Shown here in pieces: positions 1-9,154 of a DNA stretch of 11,955 bases. The DNA is taken from positions 1-11,955 of the forward strand of contig CAJVPJ010001141.1 of the NCBI GenBank assembly GCA_910592205.1, in the 5' to 3' direction. Each line of letters opens with the position of its first letter. Position 1 is the stretch's first letter. The stretch comes from Paraglomus occultum. Taxonomy: Eukaryota > Glomeromycota > Glomeromycetes > Paraglomerales > Paraglomeraceae. The translations under genes were made by a program, and so were the position numbers. The notes beneath the pieces were generated by a model. The model saw nothing but the letters and a program-made list of their open reading frames with translations. It was not told the origin of the DNA and made no database searches.

Positions 1-1
1 T

Positions 2-1199
2 GCTTGGTATTTAAGTTTAATGGCACATTTAGGTTTGGGGAATAAGAAAGGTGTTGAACAAGATATTGAGCACATTAGACATTTGGGTATGCAAAAAAAA
101 GCATTCAATGTTATTCATGACTATGTAAACAAAGTTGAGGACTTTGATGTGGAATGGTTTCAACTTCTTGTGAATAGTTATCCTTGTTATGCAATGTATA
201 CATTAGGTGATATCAATCAATGGCAATCACTGTGTAATCATCAGTATGGAACAGATGACTATACCAGATGGTACAATACTGCTGCAAATTGGTATAATAC
301 GAATAACAATACTTGGCGTTATCGTACGCGTATAATAATAAACGCGTTTTTTGAAAAAGTTTATTACATGCACAAAAGTAAGGGGTTGGTAATGATTACA
401 TAATTATATTATTATGCATACTAATTACTATTATTATTAGGTCATTTGACATTTCGCATTTGAAAGTCATGTTGATGATATCAGTAGATGTAAAGTGTAA
501 GTAATTATAGTAACTATTTTGTTATGCTGTACTACTACTAACATCTATTGTTTAATAGTGTCTGTGATGATTATAGTAATAGATGTTTGTCCCTTCATGA
601 CCATAATAAAGTAAGTGTATAATAATTATTATTATTTATCAACGTTTGTATATGTTGTGAATGTTAACCAATAAACAATTATATATTAGGTAACAATACC
701 TATATTTAAAGTACCTCCAAATAAATACAAACTCAGCATTTTGTTGGCAAATAGTTATTGGGATAAGTCAGCGGCAATTACAATGGAAGTAAGTAGCGAA
801 TAAAAATTGTTGATTGTAATAGTTTCATTGTATGTATTAATATAAAATATTTTGATTTGTAGACAACAATAAAAACATCGACTGAAGAAATACAATATAA
901 GGCGGACATTAGAAATGACTACTTCGGTGAATGCATTTTACCATGTGCGGTTAATGTTTTGTCTGAAGATAACATTATTATAAACATTGCTTTTAATGTA
1001 AGTATGGTTTATTTATTCATTGACACGTATTTAATTATTCTAACTCGTAACACTATTTTAGTCAACAACCAATCTTTATTGGGTTTGTTTGTATTCGGAA
1101 GAAAAGATTTTGGAACGTAACTTGAAAATTCAAACTGGTGTAAAAATGATTAAGTATAAGCAATTTTGTTGTCCTACTGAAAAATATGCGATATATTAA
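2..1199 (+). CDS. Unidentified multi-exon protein, 3' part (5' end outside window)
   Basis: I do not recognise this protein. The reading frame is already open at base 2 (AWYLSLMAHLGLG before and around the first ATG at 20), so the gene starts to the left. The first exon runs to somewhere before the stop at 401-403; its segment with W, L/G and A spacing looks TPR-like, which is inference. The later exons are firm: one ending at 496, then 559-610, 690-788, 863-997 and 1062-1199 (stop TAA 1197-1199). All four introns between them start GTAAGT and end AG, and all junctions keep one frame; the 497-558 intron has TACTAAC at 536-542. The join between the first exon and the exon ending at 496 is unresolved. 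The good donor GTAAGG at 378 and the good acceptor at 439-440 do not keep frame together, while donor 385 or 292 with acceptor 465-466 does. No domain is recognised in the last 140 residues, which are rich in N, K, I and C. Confidence 0.55.
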
Positions 1200-2343
1200 C
1201 GCGACGCGAATATTGTTGTTAAGCGAGCATACGTTATTATTACTATATTATTCGTTTACTAACACGCACACGTGACATTGTTATTGATATGAAATTATCC
1301 TCTTTTTGTCGAACGCTATTCAGATTATAGTTTGGATTATTGATTCTATTCATGCATTAGTCAATAATAGTTGACTTTTAGGAATAAATGATAATTTATT
1401 GACATACTTAATATTAGCACTTCACCTGCCTAATATCTATTTAAATAAAAATTAACGCACATTTTTTTATCGCTTTAATTGAGTAATAACCGCGTTGTCG
1501 TCTCGAAACTAATTCATAACGTTCGTGCCATTTACAATGATCCTAAGTACACAATGACATGTATCACGTAAAATATAGTATAGTACTAAGCTTTGGATAA
1601 AAGATAGAAATGGTTTAATACGGGTTATTAACAACCTTGTGCCTTGCTTTGTCAGAAGAACACACGAGTTGCTGGCGAAAATCGCACGCACAATTACTAC
1701 TTATGTAATGCAAAATTGTGTTTTCAAGTACTTTTACGAGCTCGACGCAAATTGTTACGCTCTCTTCCAAGTGTCAACTGCTACCGCTTGCCATATACCC
1801 AAGGTGCGGACTTTTTAAACAAATCTTTCAGTTGCTTGAATTCTGTCAGTATTTCATGGTAATCGGCAAATCCGTAAAACGTCAACTGGGTTAAGACGAA
1901 TATTAATACAGTATAGTTTGTTAGTCTCGCAATTTAAACCGCTTTTTTATTCACACTGTTGATACGCTCATTTATTAAAACAGTATTGGACATACATGAG
2001 AAAAGATTATTCTAAAATTTACGGTACTTCAATAAAACAAATTTGCAAAAATCGGATAGAAAAGCCTCATGAATTAAACTTAAATATTGATCTCGCCGCC
2101 TGAGTAACGAGCAGGTTTATCAACATTGATTCTCATCCCCATTACCACGGTTTACTCACATTCATTATACATTACGCAACAACTCTCCTTCCTTAATGTG
2201 GTTTGTCTTGTCAAACTGTCTGCGTTATTTGTATTCTATTAATTCTATAATGATAATTATCTATATTAACCGAAAACCTAAGGTATATAACAAGATGGGG
2301 GGTAGTAACCGAAATTTAACTATAATAAAAAAGCTACTCTATA
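1200..2343. other. Gene-poor convergent spacer
   Basis: This AT-rich spacer lies between the 3' ends of the unidentified + strand gene and the - strand BTB-TLDc gene. The short open frames at 1509-1691 (-) and 1644-1862 (+) overlap each other, show no domain and have no splice support, so I do not call them. An AATAAA at 1444-1449 could serve as the poly(A) signal of the left gene, 245 bases past its stop. I see no tRNA, repeat family or mobile element here. Confidence 0.6.
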
Positions 2344-4073
2344 TCACCTACTATCTCTGCTAGTGTCTCGATTCGGCTCTCGACTCGCCACCCCATTTGT
2401 AACTCCACCCGCCACCCCGTTCATCACTCCATCCGCCATTACACTCTTTCCACTTTCGCTCGTACACTTCGTACTTTTCCTCTTCACCTGAAACACTTCA
2501 TATTCTTCAACGCTAAACGTCTCTACATTTGAAAATATTGCCGATGCATAGCTTTCAGGTCGACAATAGCAACTCGATTCGTCTCTGAAATGCCCATGCA
2601 AACACAAATCAGTCATTCCAAAATCCGGCCCGCAGTCGCTATGCCATCCGACCGCATGCTCCTTGTTTCTCACACGAGATATCTTGCCAGTCCCATTATT
2701 GTCAGACAGTTTGAATAGGAAGCTGTCTGTTGTGCTCTGATATCCACCATCGTCGCGCCAACCTATAGGATTGTACCCGCCGATGAGATCGTTGGAATGG
2801 GCTGGTTTGATGAGTATCACTGTTGGTCCTTTAGCATCGCAGAGTTCATGGAATGTCTTTGGCGTAAAGCCGGACACAGACCCCCTCAGAAGAAGCTTGA
2901 AGAAATACTGGTTCTGTTTGAAGTAGTATTGATCTCGACCTTTGCGATCTATCCAAGAAGCGATAACATCAACATGTTTCCATGTAATGAGGTTAGAATC
3001 GATACCGGTACGCGGAGGAAGGACATTTAGTGATAAAGGACTGCTAGGGATGAATTGTCTTTTTAGAATGGCTTGGTATAGCTCCCTTGGAAGAATCTTT
3101 TTATATGGCTTAACTTGATTATAAAAGTCTTCGGGGCGGATCGTATCCACTCTTACCAATGGTAGGCAACGCTTTAATATAGATTTCAAAACTTGAAAGT
3201 CTTCATCTACCCATTTGTTCGGGTCGGTCACCAAAGTCTCGCTCATTCGTGCTTTACCCCACGCAATGACGTGATTCCATATATCCACTTCGTCCAACAC
3301 CAGATCGTTGCGTTCGAGAACAGATATCAAGGTGTCTTCGTCGGCCGTGAGATAATCACCCGTCTTGAAGAGAATTGCCGGATCGTCCAATAACGTCTCT
3401 GAACAATAGGCAAAGAGTTCTTTGAATGCCGAGTTTGCCGAGGATACTCGATGGAGCTGAATAAAGTTTGACCGAATCCATGGTTCCCATTCTTGTAAGA
3501 GATGCATTTGAACTGGCTTGATTAGTTCTTCGAGTTGCATTTCGTCGGCTGCTAGGAGAAGTTCAAGAACTTCTTTTCCTGTTTCCAATTTACAAGATAA
3601 TACACCACCGTAAATATACCTAACAAAAGAAAAAGGGAATAGAAAAAGAAACCAAACAAATTTGAGCTCATCGGAGAAAACAAGGCGGAAAACGAATTTT
3701 GACGTATTAACGAAAAGTCATTCTACAGCTGTAAAACAACTGTAAAATTTGTGAAACATCCCCTAAAAACAGCTTCTCATCCCACTCTCCGCCAACAGTC
3801 CACTCTTCCACTCACCCACCTCAAAATAACCTGAAATATCTTTGGAGATATGTTTTCTTTTTTGAAAATTATGGATCCCTCTTCAGTTTTAGCCCAATCT
3901 TTTGATAAGGCAGCATGAAAATAGGCCGATCTTGCACGAAGGATTACAGAGTGAGCGTTAAACGTCCGAGCGTTCCCGTCCACACCTATAAGCATGCGCA
4001 CATTATAGTCGTCTGCGGAATCCAACAGCCGGGAAAGATCCGTCGAGAGATTTGAATAGAACTGAAAACTCAT
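2344..4073 (-). CDS. BTB-BACK-TLDc domain protein
   Basis: Two exons, 4073-3820 and 3619-2344, are joined across a 200-bp intron (donor AG|GTGGGT, acceptor TTGTTAG|G). The join rebuilds the BTB helix VILRYIYGGVL exactly in frame and gives 509 residues. The order is BTB/POZ (about residues 20-115; DDYNV, AHSVILRARSAYF), BACK-like helical linker (about 130-250; the HVIAWGKA stretch), then TLDc (about 295-464; LIGGYNPIGW, TDSFLFKL, GPDFGMTDL, EEYEVFQVK). The start is ATG 4073, which matches where family members begin. BTB-BACK parts usually bind Cullin-3 ubiquitin ligase and the TLDc part is linked to oxidative-stress protection and V-ATPase contact. Those are family facts, and the role of this one is unknown. 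Such proteins are greatly multiplied in arbuscular mycorrhizal fungi. The last 45 residues lie beyond TLDc and are low-complexity (GVMNGVAGGVTNGVAS, then R/D/S-rich). The gene is divergent from PPT1. Confidence 0.95.
2383..2430 (-). repeat. 24-bp tandem duplication in the BTB-TLDc C-terminal tail
   Basis: Two adjacent 24-bp units, 2407-2430 and 2383-2406, match at 19 of 24 positions. Read on the - strand they encode GVMNGVAG and GVTNGVAS. The differences lie mainly at codon third positions, plus the M/T and G/S changes. The unit length is a multiple of three, so the frame is kept. Confidence 0.85.
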
Positions 4074-4419
4074 GAGCGGGAAAGAGAAAAAAGTCCAGTA
4101 ATATCGAAAGACAAAGATGAACTGATTGATAGGCAGAAAACCGTTTGGGACCCATTTTTCAATTTAAAAAAATTGCCCTGTATGACCTGACAACATCGGG
4201 AGTATTGTAAGACAAACGGTCCTCGTGGAATATAAGTGATCTGTGATTATTGGTTAATGTTCTAAGGGGGAAAGTTGAGAAAGGGGAAAAGTAGTGAAAA
4301 TTTATACCATTTTTGTCTTGGTTCGCCCGGGCCATGGGGTCAGTCGATCCGACCTTGTGACTTTATTGGCGGCTTTCTGATAACAATCCGCCCATCGGTT
4401 TTTTCTTAACGATAAAATA
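4074..4419. promoter_or_regulatory. Head-to-head promoter region (BTB-TLDc / PPT1)
   Basis: These 346 bases separate the start codons of two divergent genes and must hold both promoters and 5' leaders. Visible elements are two inverted CCAAT boxes (ATTGG at 4249-4253 and 4365-4369) and AT-rich tracts near 4290-4320. There is no clear TATA box at a fixed distance from either ATG. No coding frame is supported. The PPT1 start has A at -3, while the BTB-TLDc start has C at -3. Confidence 0.45.
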
Positions 4420-5932
4420 ATGATATTCCGTCTAGTAACGCTGTTCTTGCTTAGCGTGAACGTTTTGGCACATGTCAAACGTAACTAAAACAATTATACT
4501 TATTGGCTTAGTTTCCCATGGCGTGCTTTTCAATTAAATACTTTGGTTTTTTTAGCCGCATTTAGACCAGTAGTTCTCTGGCATGGGTTAGGCGACTCGT
4601 GCTGTAACCCAGATAGCATGGGGTATATCCAAGAACTCATTAAGAGTTCTCTTCCGGGTGTATACGTTCATTCTATTAAGATTGGTAAGGATGAGGAAGC
4701 GGACAAGAAGGCGGGCTTTTTTGGCAATGCTAATAACGAGGTATAATGATTCGGAGTTTTGGGAATTTTGAAAAATACTAGCAAGCAGTTCGGGTAAACA
4801 ATAGTGTTTGAACGCCGTGGTTTATTAGGTGGCGGACGTGTGCAAGAAATTAAAAGCGGACGAAAATCTTCAACAGGGTTTTAATGCTATTGGGTTCTCG
4901 CAGGTATAGTATTTGATTCTAATTCTCATATTTGAATATACGAGCAAGTGTCTAAATTGATTTCGTGTCATCCAGGGTGGACAATTCCTACGGTAAGCAA
5001 TGCCACGACATTAATACCCGCATATTATCAGGTTTTAAGCTATATATTATCCAATCATTAGTGCATATGTGGAGCGTTGTAACGATCCGCCTGTATACAA
5101 TCTCGTTACGTTTGGCTCGCAACATCAAGGTGATTTGCTATGCTGTCGTGCATGCTTGCTCTTCACTCTAGTGCGCGTTTCCTCCAACCTTTTCTCTTTC
5201 ATATTCCACAATTTTCTCCTCCTTCTCTCTCCCCTTACCTTTAGGCATCGCTGATATCCCAAAATGCAAAGACGGCGACTTTTTATGTACCTTGATGCGA
5301 TCTATTGCAGCTCGTGGTGCATACTCTGGCTACGTCCGCGAACGTATAATTCCTGCTCAATATTACAAAGATCCTTTTCGATTAGAGTTATATAAAGAGC
5401 GGAGCATATTCCTACCCGATATAAACAATGAATTGGAAGAAAAGAATCCGTTATACAAGACGAACCTGGCAAGTTTGAATTTGTTCGTAATGATCAAGTT
5501 TACTGAAGAGACTACTGTTGAGCCTCCAGAGTCATCGGTGAGTTGCTGGGAGTGACGTAGAGAGTGCAGATGATGATTGTGTTTGAAGCTTGGAGTTTGA
5601 AGCTGAATGTGAATGATTTCTACATTCTAGTGGTTCGGATACTATAATGAAGACGGAGAAATTTTATCGTTGTTTGACATGCCAATATATCAAGAAGACT
5701 GGTTAGGTCTGCGTCAGCTGAACGAGACAAACAGACTGGTTTTCCTAGAATGTGAAGGCAAACACGTAAGTATTAATTGATGCGATATACGAATCACATG
5801 ATTATTTCAAAAGCTCACAATCATACCATTTAATTTACGACACAGATGCACCTTGAAGAAGACTACTTTTCCGAAATCGTTAAATCATATCTTAGTGAGC
5901 CTTTCGGAAGTTATCTTACTATTCAGAATTAA
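4420..5932 (+). CDS. PPT1: Palmitoyl-protein thioesterase 1
   Basis: PPT1 removes palmitate from cysteines of lipidated proteins in the lysosome or vacuole. There are eight exons: 4420-4480, 4556-4740, 4829-4903, 4976-4992, 5062-5129, 5245-5537, 5631-5765 and 5846-5932. All introns are GT..AG, the frame holds throughout, and the product is 306 residues, the same length as human PPT1. Residues 1-18 form a signal peptide. Family landmarks in order: LWHGLGDSCCNP, LQQGFNAIGFSQ|GGQFLR with nucleophile Ser106, GSQHQGIADIPKCKDGDFLC, AQYYKDPF, FLPDIN, FVMIKF, WFGYY, and EGKH with catalytic His278. The cysteines of the three known disulphides are present. The position of the catalytic Asp (human D233) holds Glu224 instead. 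The start ATG opens the signal peptide and has A at -3. No dolichol-pyrophosphatase fusion follows, unlike the fission-yeast relative. Confidence 0.97.
4976..4992 (+). other. PPT1: 17-nt microexon of PPT1 (exon 4)
   Basis: This exon is bounded by CATCCAG| and |GTAAGC. It encodes GGQFL plus two bases of Arg. The preceding exon ends right after GFSQ, so the GxSxG nucleophile motif is completed only when this exon is included. Skipping it would remove 17 bases and break the frame. Confidence 0.9.
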
Positions 5933-5939
5933 TTATATT

Positions 5940-5945
5940 AATAAA
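5940..5945 (+). terminator. Possible PPT1 poly(A) signal AATAAA
   Basis: A canonical AATAAA lies 8 bases after the PPT1 stop codon. If used, the 3' UTR would be very short. This is position-based inference only. Confidence 0.35.
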
Positions 5946-6479
5946 ATATGTTTATCATACCTAAATTTGACATGCGATCAGAGTGTGACCAGATGAATAC
6001 CTTGTTTTTTTATGCATGCCATGCAAGTAGAAAATAGACCTGCTATACCTGCTATCGTCCCTGTTTCATCACTAATGGTAAAGATCTTCATAGTCTAACC
6101 CCTGCAAACCTAATGTTCCAGGGATTTAGAGATCGAAGGGGATGATAGTGTGACAAGTCTCAACTTTTGTTTCGAAAGCTCTAACACGTGCACTCAACCA
6201 TAGATCCAAGAAAATTTTTTTATCAAGAACAATTAGCTAATGCTGTGTGTGTGCCTTTCCCGCAACTCCTTTTCAGCACAACAACGTGCTATCGATATTC
6301 CGATTGGCCAATGATTTAACGTTAGCACATAAGAGTGAATTAATGACGCTTTACCGTTACATACCCGTTACATGCCATTACCTTATTAAGCACATTCTCA
6401 CAATTTGATATTGTTTGTCATTGTATGCAGATCCATGGCCAATGATAATTGATATGTCAAAAATCGAATATTTGGGGTT

Positions 6480-6526
6480 AATACTAATTATAATACCAAT
6501 ACTAATACTAACTCGATAATACCAAT
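6480..6526 (+). repeat. Degenerate AATACYAAY short repeat
   Basis: Five copies of AATAC(T/C)AA(T/C) start at 6480, 6492, 6498, 6504 and 6518; three of them overlap by three bases. It looks like an imperfect microsatellite. Nothing suggests a function. Confidence 0.6.
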
Positions 6527-7586
6527 TGTCCCGTCCCGCACTATTTACATAATCAGTATATCCATCTTTGGTAAGGCATAACTTGTATTTACCAACATTA
6601 TAATAGGAGCATCATAGATAATATATGGATCGCTCAGACTTTTCATCGACAAAAAAGATCTGAAACCATTATATGACTAAATTAGATCATTAGACAAATA
6701 GAATTCCGTAACAAGCGGTTTAACTTTACAATAACCAAGAAATAATACAACTATTGTGCAAAAGACAATAAGATTTACAAATACACAAAAAAATTTTTTT
6801 TTTGCTTGCAATACCGTTTCAACTCTTTGGTAACGTTTTGCTTTTTAAAAATGCTTGAAACAACAGCTTACGAAATCTCTTGGCAAGGATGATGCCGTAA
6901 CCGAACGACCTTGACATAACGCTTCGATTACTTAATAGTGCTAACAGACTGTTGTGGCGTTCGTTATTACCAAAACGAGTAGTTAGTATGTATTTATTTA
7001 CGGGCGTCAGTCTCATGACGACAATAAAAAAGTCGGAAATGGAATCTCTAACAAAGCAAGCGTTTTTGAAACAAGGGCATGGGCAGAACAGACCCTAAAT
7101 TGTATGAACTGCTTAAATAGCTTGATAAGGCTGATGTTACGGGGTTTGATAAATAAATTTTTGGTTTGTTTGTCGAGTCATGGGAATGTGAGATATGCTC
7201 GACGTACCGTCCTTATAATCCAAAGTTGGATATTCACTCTTTGCACGTCCCATTATTAGAACACTTGCATGAACGTAATAATGATGATGCTTGTTCATTT
7301 TACACATGAAATCTTTGTTGGTATATTTGATTTACTGGTTTTGTCGCAGCAGCCTAAATCAACTTGCATGCTACACTAAGCCAAACTTGTTTCCTCCTTT
7401 TCAACAGTTGTCAAAAATAAACTCAAAAGCCACATATTTACTATATCGAGCTTGATGTGCCTGACGGCTGCATAGTAACGCAACATTATTATGATAGCTG
7501 CATGGTCTTGCATTGACAATATTTTCGTCATTGGCGCTTCAGCTTTGAGCGTAAAAAAAAAAGTTTCAGGCTGCCCAACAATTGAC

Positions 7587-7657
7587 TATAAATACAGATT
7601 ATGAGCGGGTAAACACCACACATTTCAATTCCATACCTTTTTTTTTTCTTGTCTCTC
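7587..7657 (+). promoter_or_regulatory. Core promoter of the KCTD-type gene
   Basis: TATAAATA at 7587-7594 is followed by a T/C-rich tract at about 7637-7657 and then the ATG at 7672. A TATA box ahead of a pyrimidine tract that leads to the start site is a common fungal promoter layout. A second TATAAATA at 7658-7665 is too close to the ATG to act as a TATA box and probably lies in the leader. Confidence 0.55.
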
Positions 7658-7671
7658 TATAAATATTTATA

Positions 7672-8566
7672 ATGCCTCCAAAAACGTTAAAATCAAAGAC
7701 GATTGTAAAAGAAAAACCACAAGAAGTTGTAGAGCCGGTACCGGATAAGAATAATGATCGAATAGTATTAAATGTTGGTGGAAAAAAGGTAAGAAAAGTT
7801 TAAAGGATTATGCAATATTAACATAACATACATACGCTTGCCATGAATTAATAAATTCCTCTAATGTTAACCTTATCTGTATAACCAGTATGAAACATTC
7901 CGTAAAACTCTACTCCAATACCCGGATACTCTCCTCGGCACTATATTCCAAGACGGTAACAAAGACCAACTACCCCCCGTTACCAATGGCAACGAATACT
8001 TTCTCGATCGAGACGGCTACGCTTTCCGCTACATCATTCAATTCTATCGCCTAGGCAAAATCCTCTTTCCCACCGAGGAGAACCGCATCTCCCGTGAGGC
8101 ATTACAAGCCGAAATCGATTACTTTATGCTACCAGTCGGCATAGACGATTTAGCCTTATCCAAGGCTGGCAAAAAGGCCATCTCCAAAGTCGATGAATTC
8201 ATCCATGCGCTCGAACGCATATTCTACGAACTCGTCGAACATTTCGAGGGATCCGTGAAATTGGTCTTTTCAGAACCAGACGAATTGGAAATAGAGGGCG
8301 TGCAGAAACATCTCGTGGCGAAATTGAAGGATATACTGAATCCGTTTCAGAGTTATGCCATGTTCATTCTCGCCCGGTGTGGAAAGGAAGTCGGTGTTTA
8401 TTTAAGAGAGAACGTGCCAGAGTTGAGTTGGCAGATGGAGTTTAAGCAGGACAAGACTCAGAGCAAGCAGGTTTATGAAATACATATGGACGTGCAGAGG
8501 AATCTGTTGGATGGTGCTATATTTAAGCATTCGTTACTCGGAAAGGCCACGGCAGTCGCACAGTGA
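7672..8566 (+). CDS. KCTD-type BTB/T1 (potassium-channel tetramerisation) domain protein
   Basis: Two exons, 7672-7788 and 7889-8566, flank a 100-bp intron (GTAAGA..ACCAG) and give 264 residues. The join falls inside the first strand of the T1 fold: IVLNVGGKK|YETFRKTLLQYP. The T1/BTB_2 domain covers about residues 29-110, with the family pattern LNVGG, T.. L..YPDTLLG..F, YFLDRDG..FRYIIQFYR and FPTE. The N-terminal 28 residues are K/P/E-rich and look disordered. The C-terminal 140 residues are alpha/beta with no domain I can name. There are no transmembrane segments, so this is not a channel. KCTD proteins assemble as oligomers and often serve as Cullin-3 substrate adaptors; the target here is unknown. 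The start is the ATG with A at -3, just behind the promoter's pyrimidine tract. Codon use changes sharply near the middle of exon 2. Confidence 0.93.
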
Positions 8567-9154
8567 TGGGTTGGGAAGTTTGTGTGTGGAAAATTAGCGA
8601 TGGAGAGAGAAAAGAAAAAGTGTATAATAGGGTGGGATTGTGTGTAATGGTACGATACGGTACGGGATTTATACGTGCGTGATAAAGAAAAGTTCGATTT
8701 GATTGTCACTTGCATCAGGCTTGAATTGAAGCATCTCTAGCAAACGATCGAATCGGCTTCTCCTGACAGTGACAACGATTATCTCCTTTCCAACAAGAGA
8801 AGCATGCATGAACTGATGAATCATAACGAGTGTTTATTATTATAATACAAATATTATTATACCACATGGAAACATTGGTTTATCGGCAATTGTCTTGCTC
8901 CCTCCCGAACGAGTGACTAGAAGCTCAGTTCGTGATTGTAGCTTTTCCCAACCAATAGAAGGTGTCCTCCTGTGATAGGGTTTTCCAACATGCATGCATG
9001 CATGCCTTCTTTTTTCTAGATCGATAGATTGAGTGTTAGATTACATTACATTTTCATTTTTATACCATGAAATATAAAATAAACTTGCGAGAAGAATCAC
9101 CTCATCTTTACTACAGCTTGGTATTTCCACTTGCAAGTCCCTCCCCTATATTAT
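8567..9154. other. Convergent 3' spacer
   Basis: This spacer separates the KCTD-type gene (+) from the mitochondrial GTPase gene (-). It holds an AATAAA on the + strand (9078-9083) and one on the - strand (8838-8833); either could be a poly(A) signal, but both are far from their stops. A CATG microsatellite lies at 8989-9005. The overlapping - strand frame at 8473-8715 is a shadow of the KCTD-type coding exon. Confidence 0.5.
8989..9005. repeat. (CATG)4 microsatellite
   Basis: There are four uninterrupted CATG units plus one base, self-complementary throughout. It is a simple repeat in non-coding DNA. Confidence 0.8.

Larger units (their letters stand above)
5933..7586. other. Gene-poor spacer between PPT1 and the KCTD-type gene
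   Basis: About 1.65 kb of AT-rich DNA holds no gene I can support. It contains a degenerate 9-mer repeat (6480-6526), a short TG run near 6245, homopolymer A/T runs near 6786-6802 and 7552-7563, and a 76-codon + strand frame with two internal stops (7079-7309) that might be decayed coding DNA. A 65-codon ATG frame at 6819-7016 (-) is basic but shows no domain. Confidence 0.5.

Noticed and set aside
1659-1760. tRNA-like signal: a perfect 5-bp stem with 7-base loop (1693-1709) next to a sequence resembling an antisense T-arm
   Set aside because: On the - strand the loop would have U33, but position 37 would be a pyrimidine; the T-stem does not pair and no D-arm or acceptor stem can be found. 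Chance or an unrecognisable relic.
1509-1862. Two short overlapping ORFs on opposite strands in the left spacer
   Set aside because: They overlap each other, lack any domain, have no splice support and have composition like the spacer.
2344-3588. Treating the TLDc part and the BTB part as two separate genes
   Set aside because: The apparent start of the downstream frame is TTG, and splicing 3820 to 3619 rebuilds the BTB helix exactly in frame.
4965-5254. ORFs reading through PPT1 exons 4-5 and their introns in other frames
   Set aside because: They are shadows; the spliced PPT1 frame explains the coding signal.
6819-7016. 65-codon basic ORF on the - strand
   Set aside because: It has a true ATG but no domain, no promoter element and borders a homopolymer run; short open frames of this length are expected by chance.
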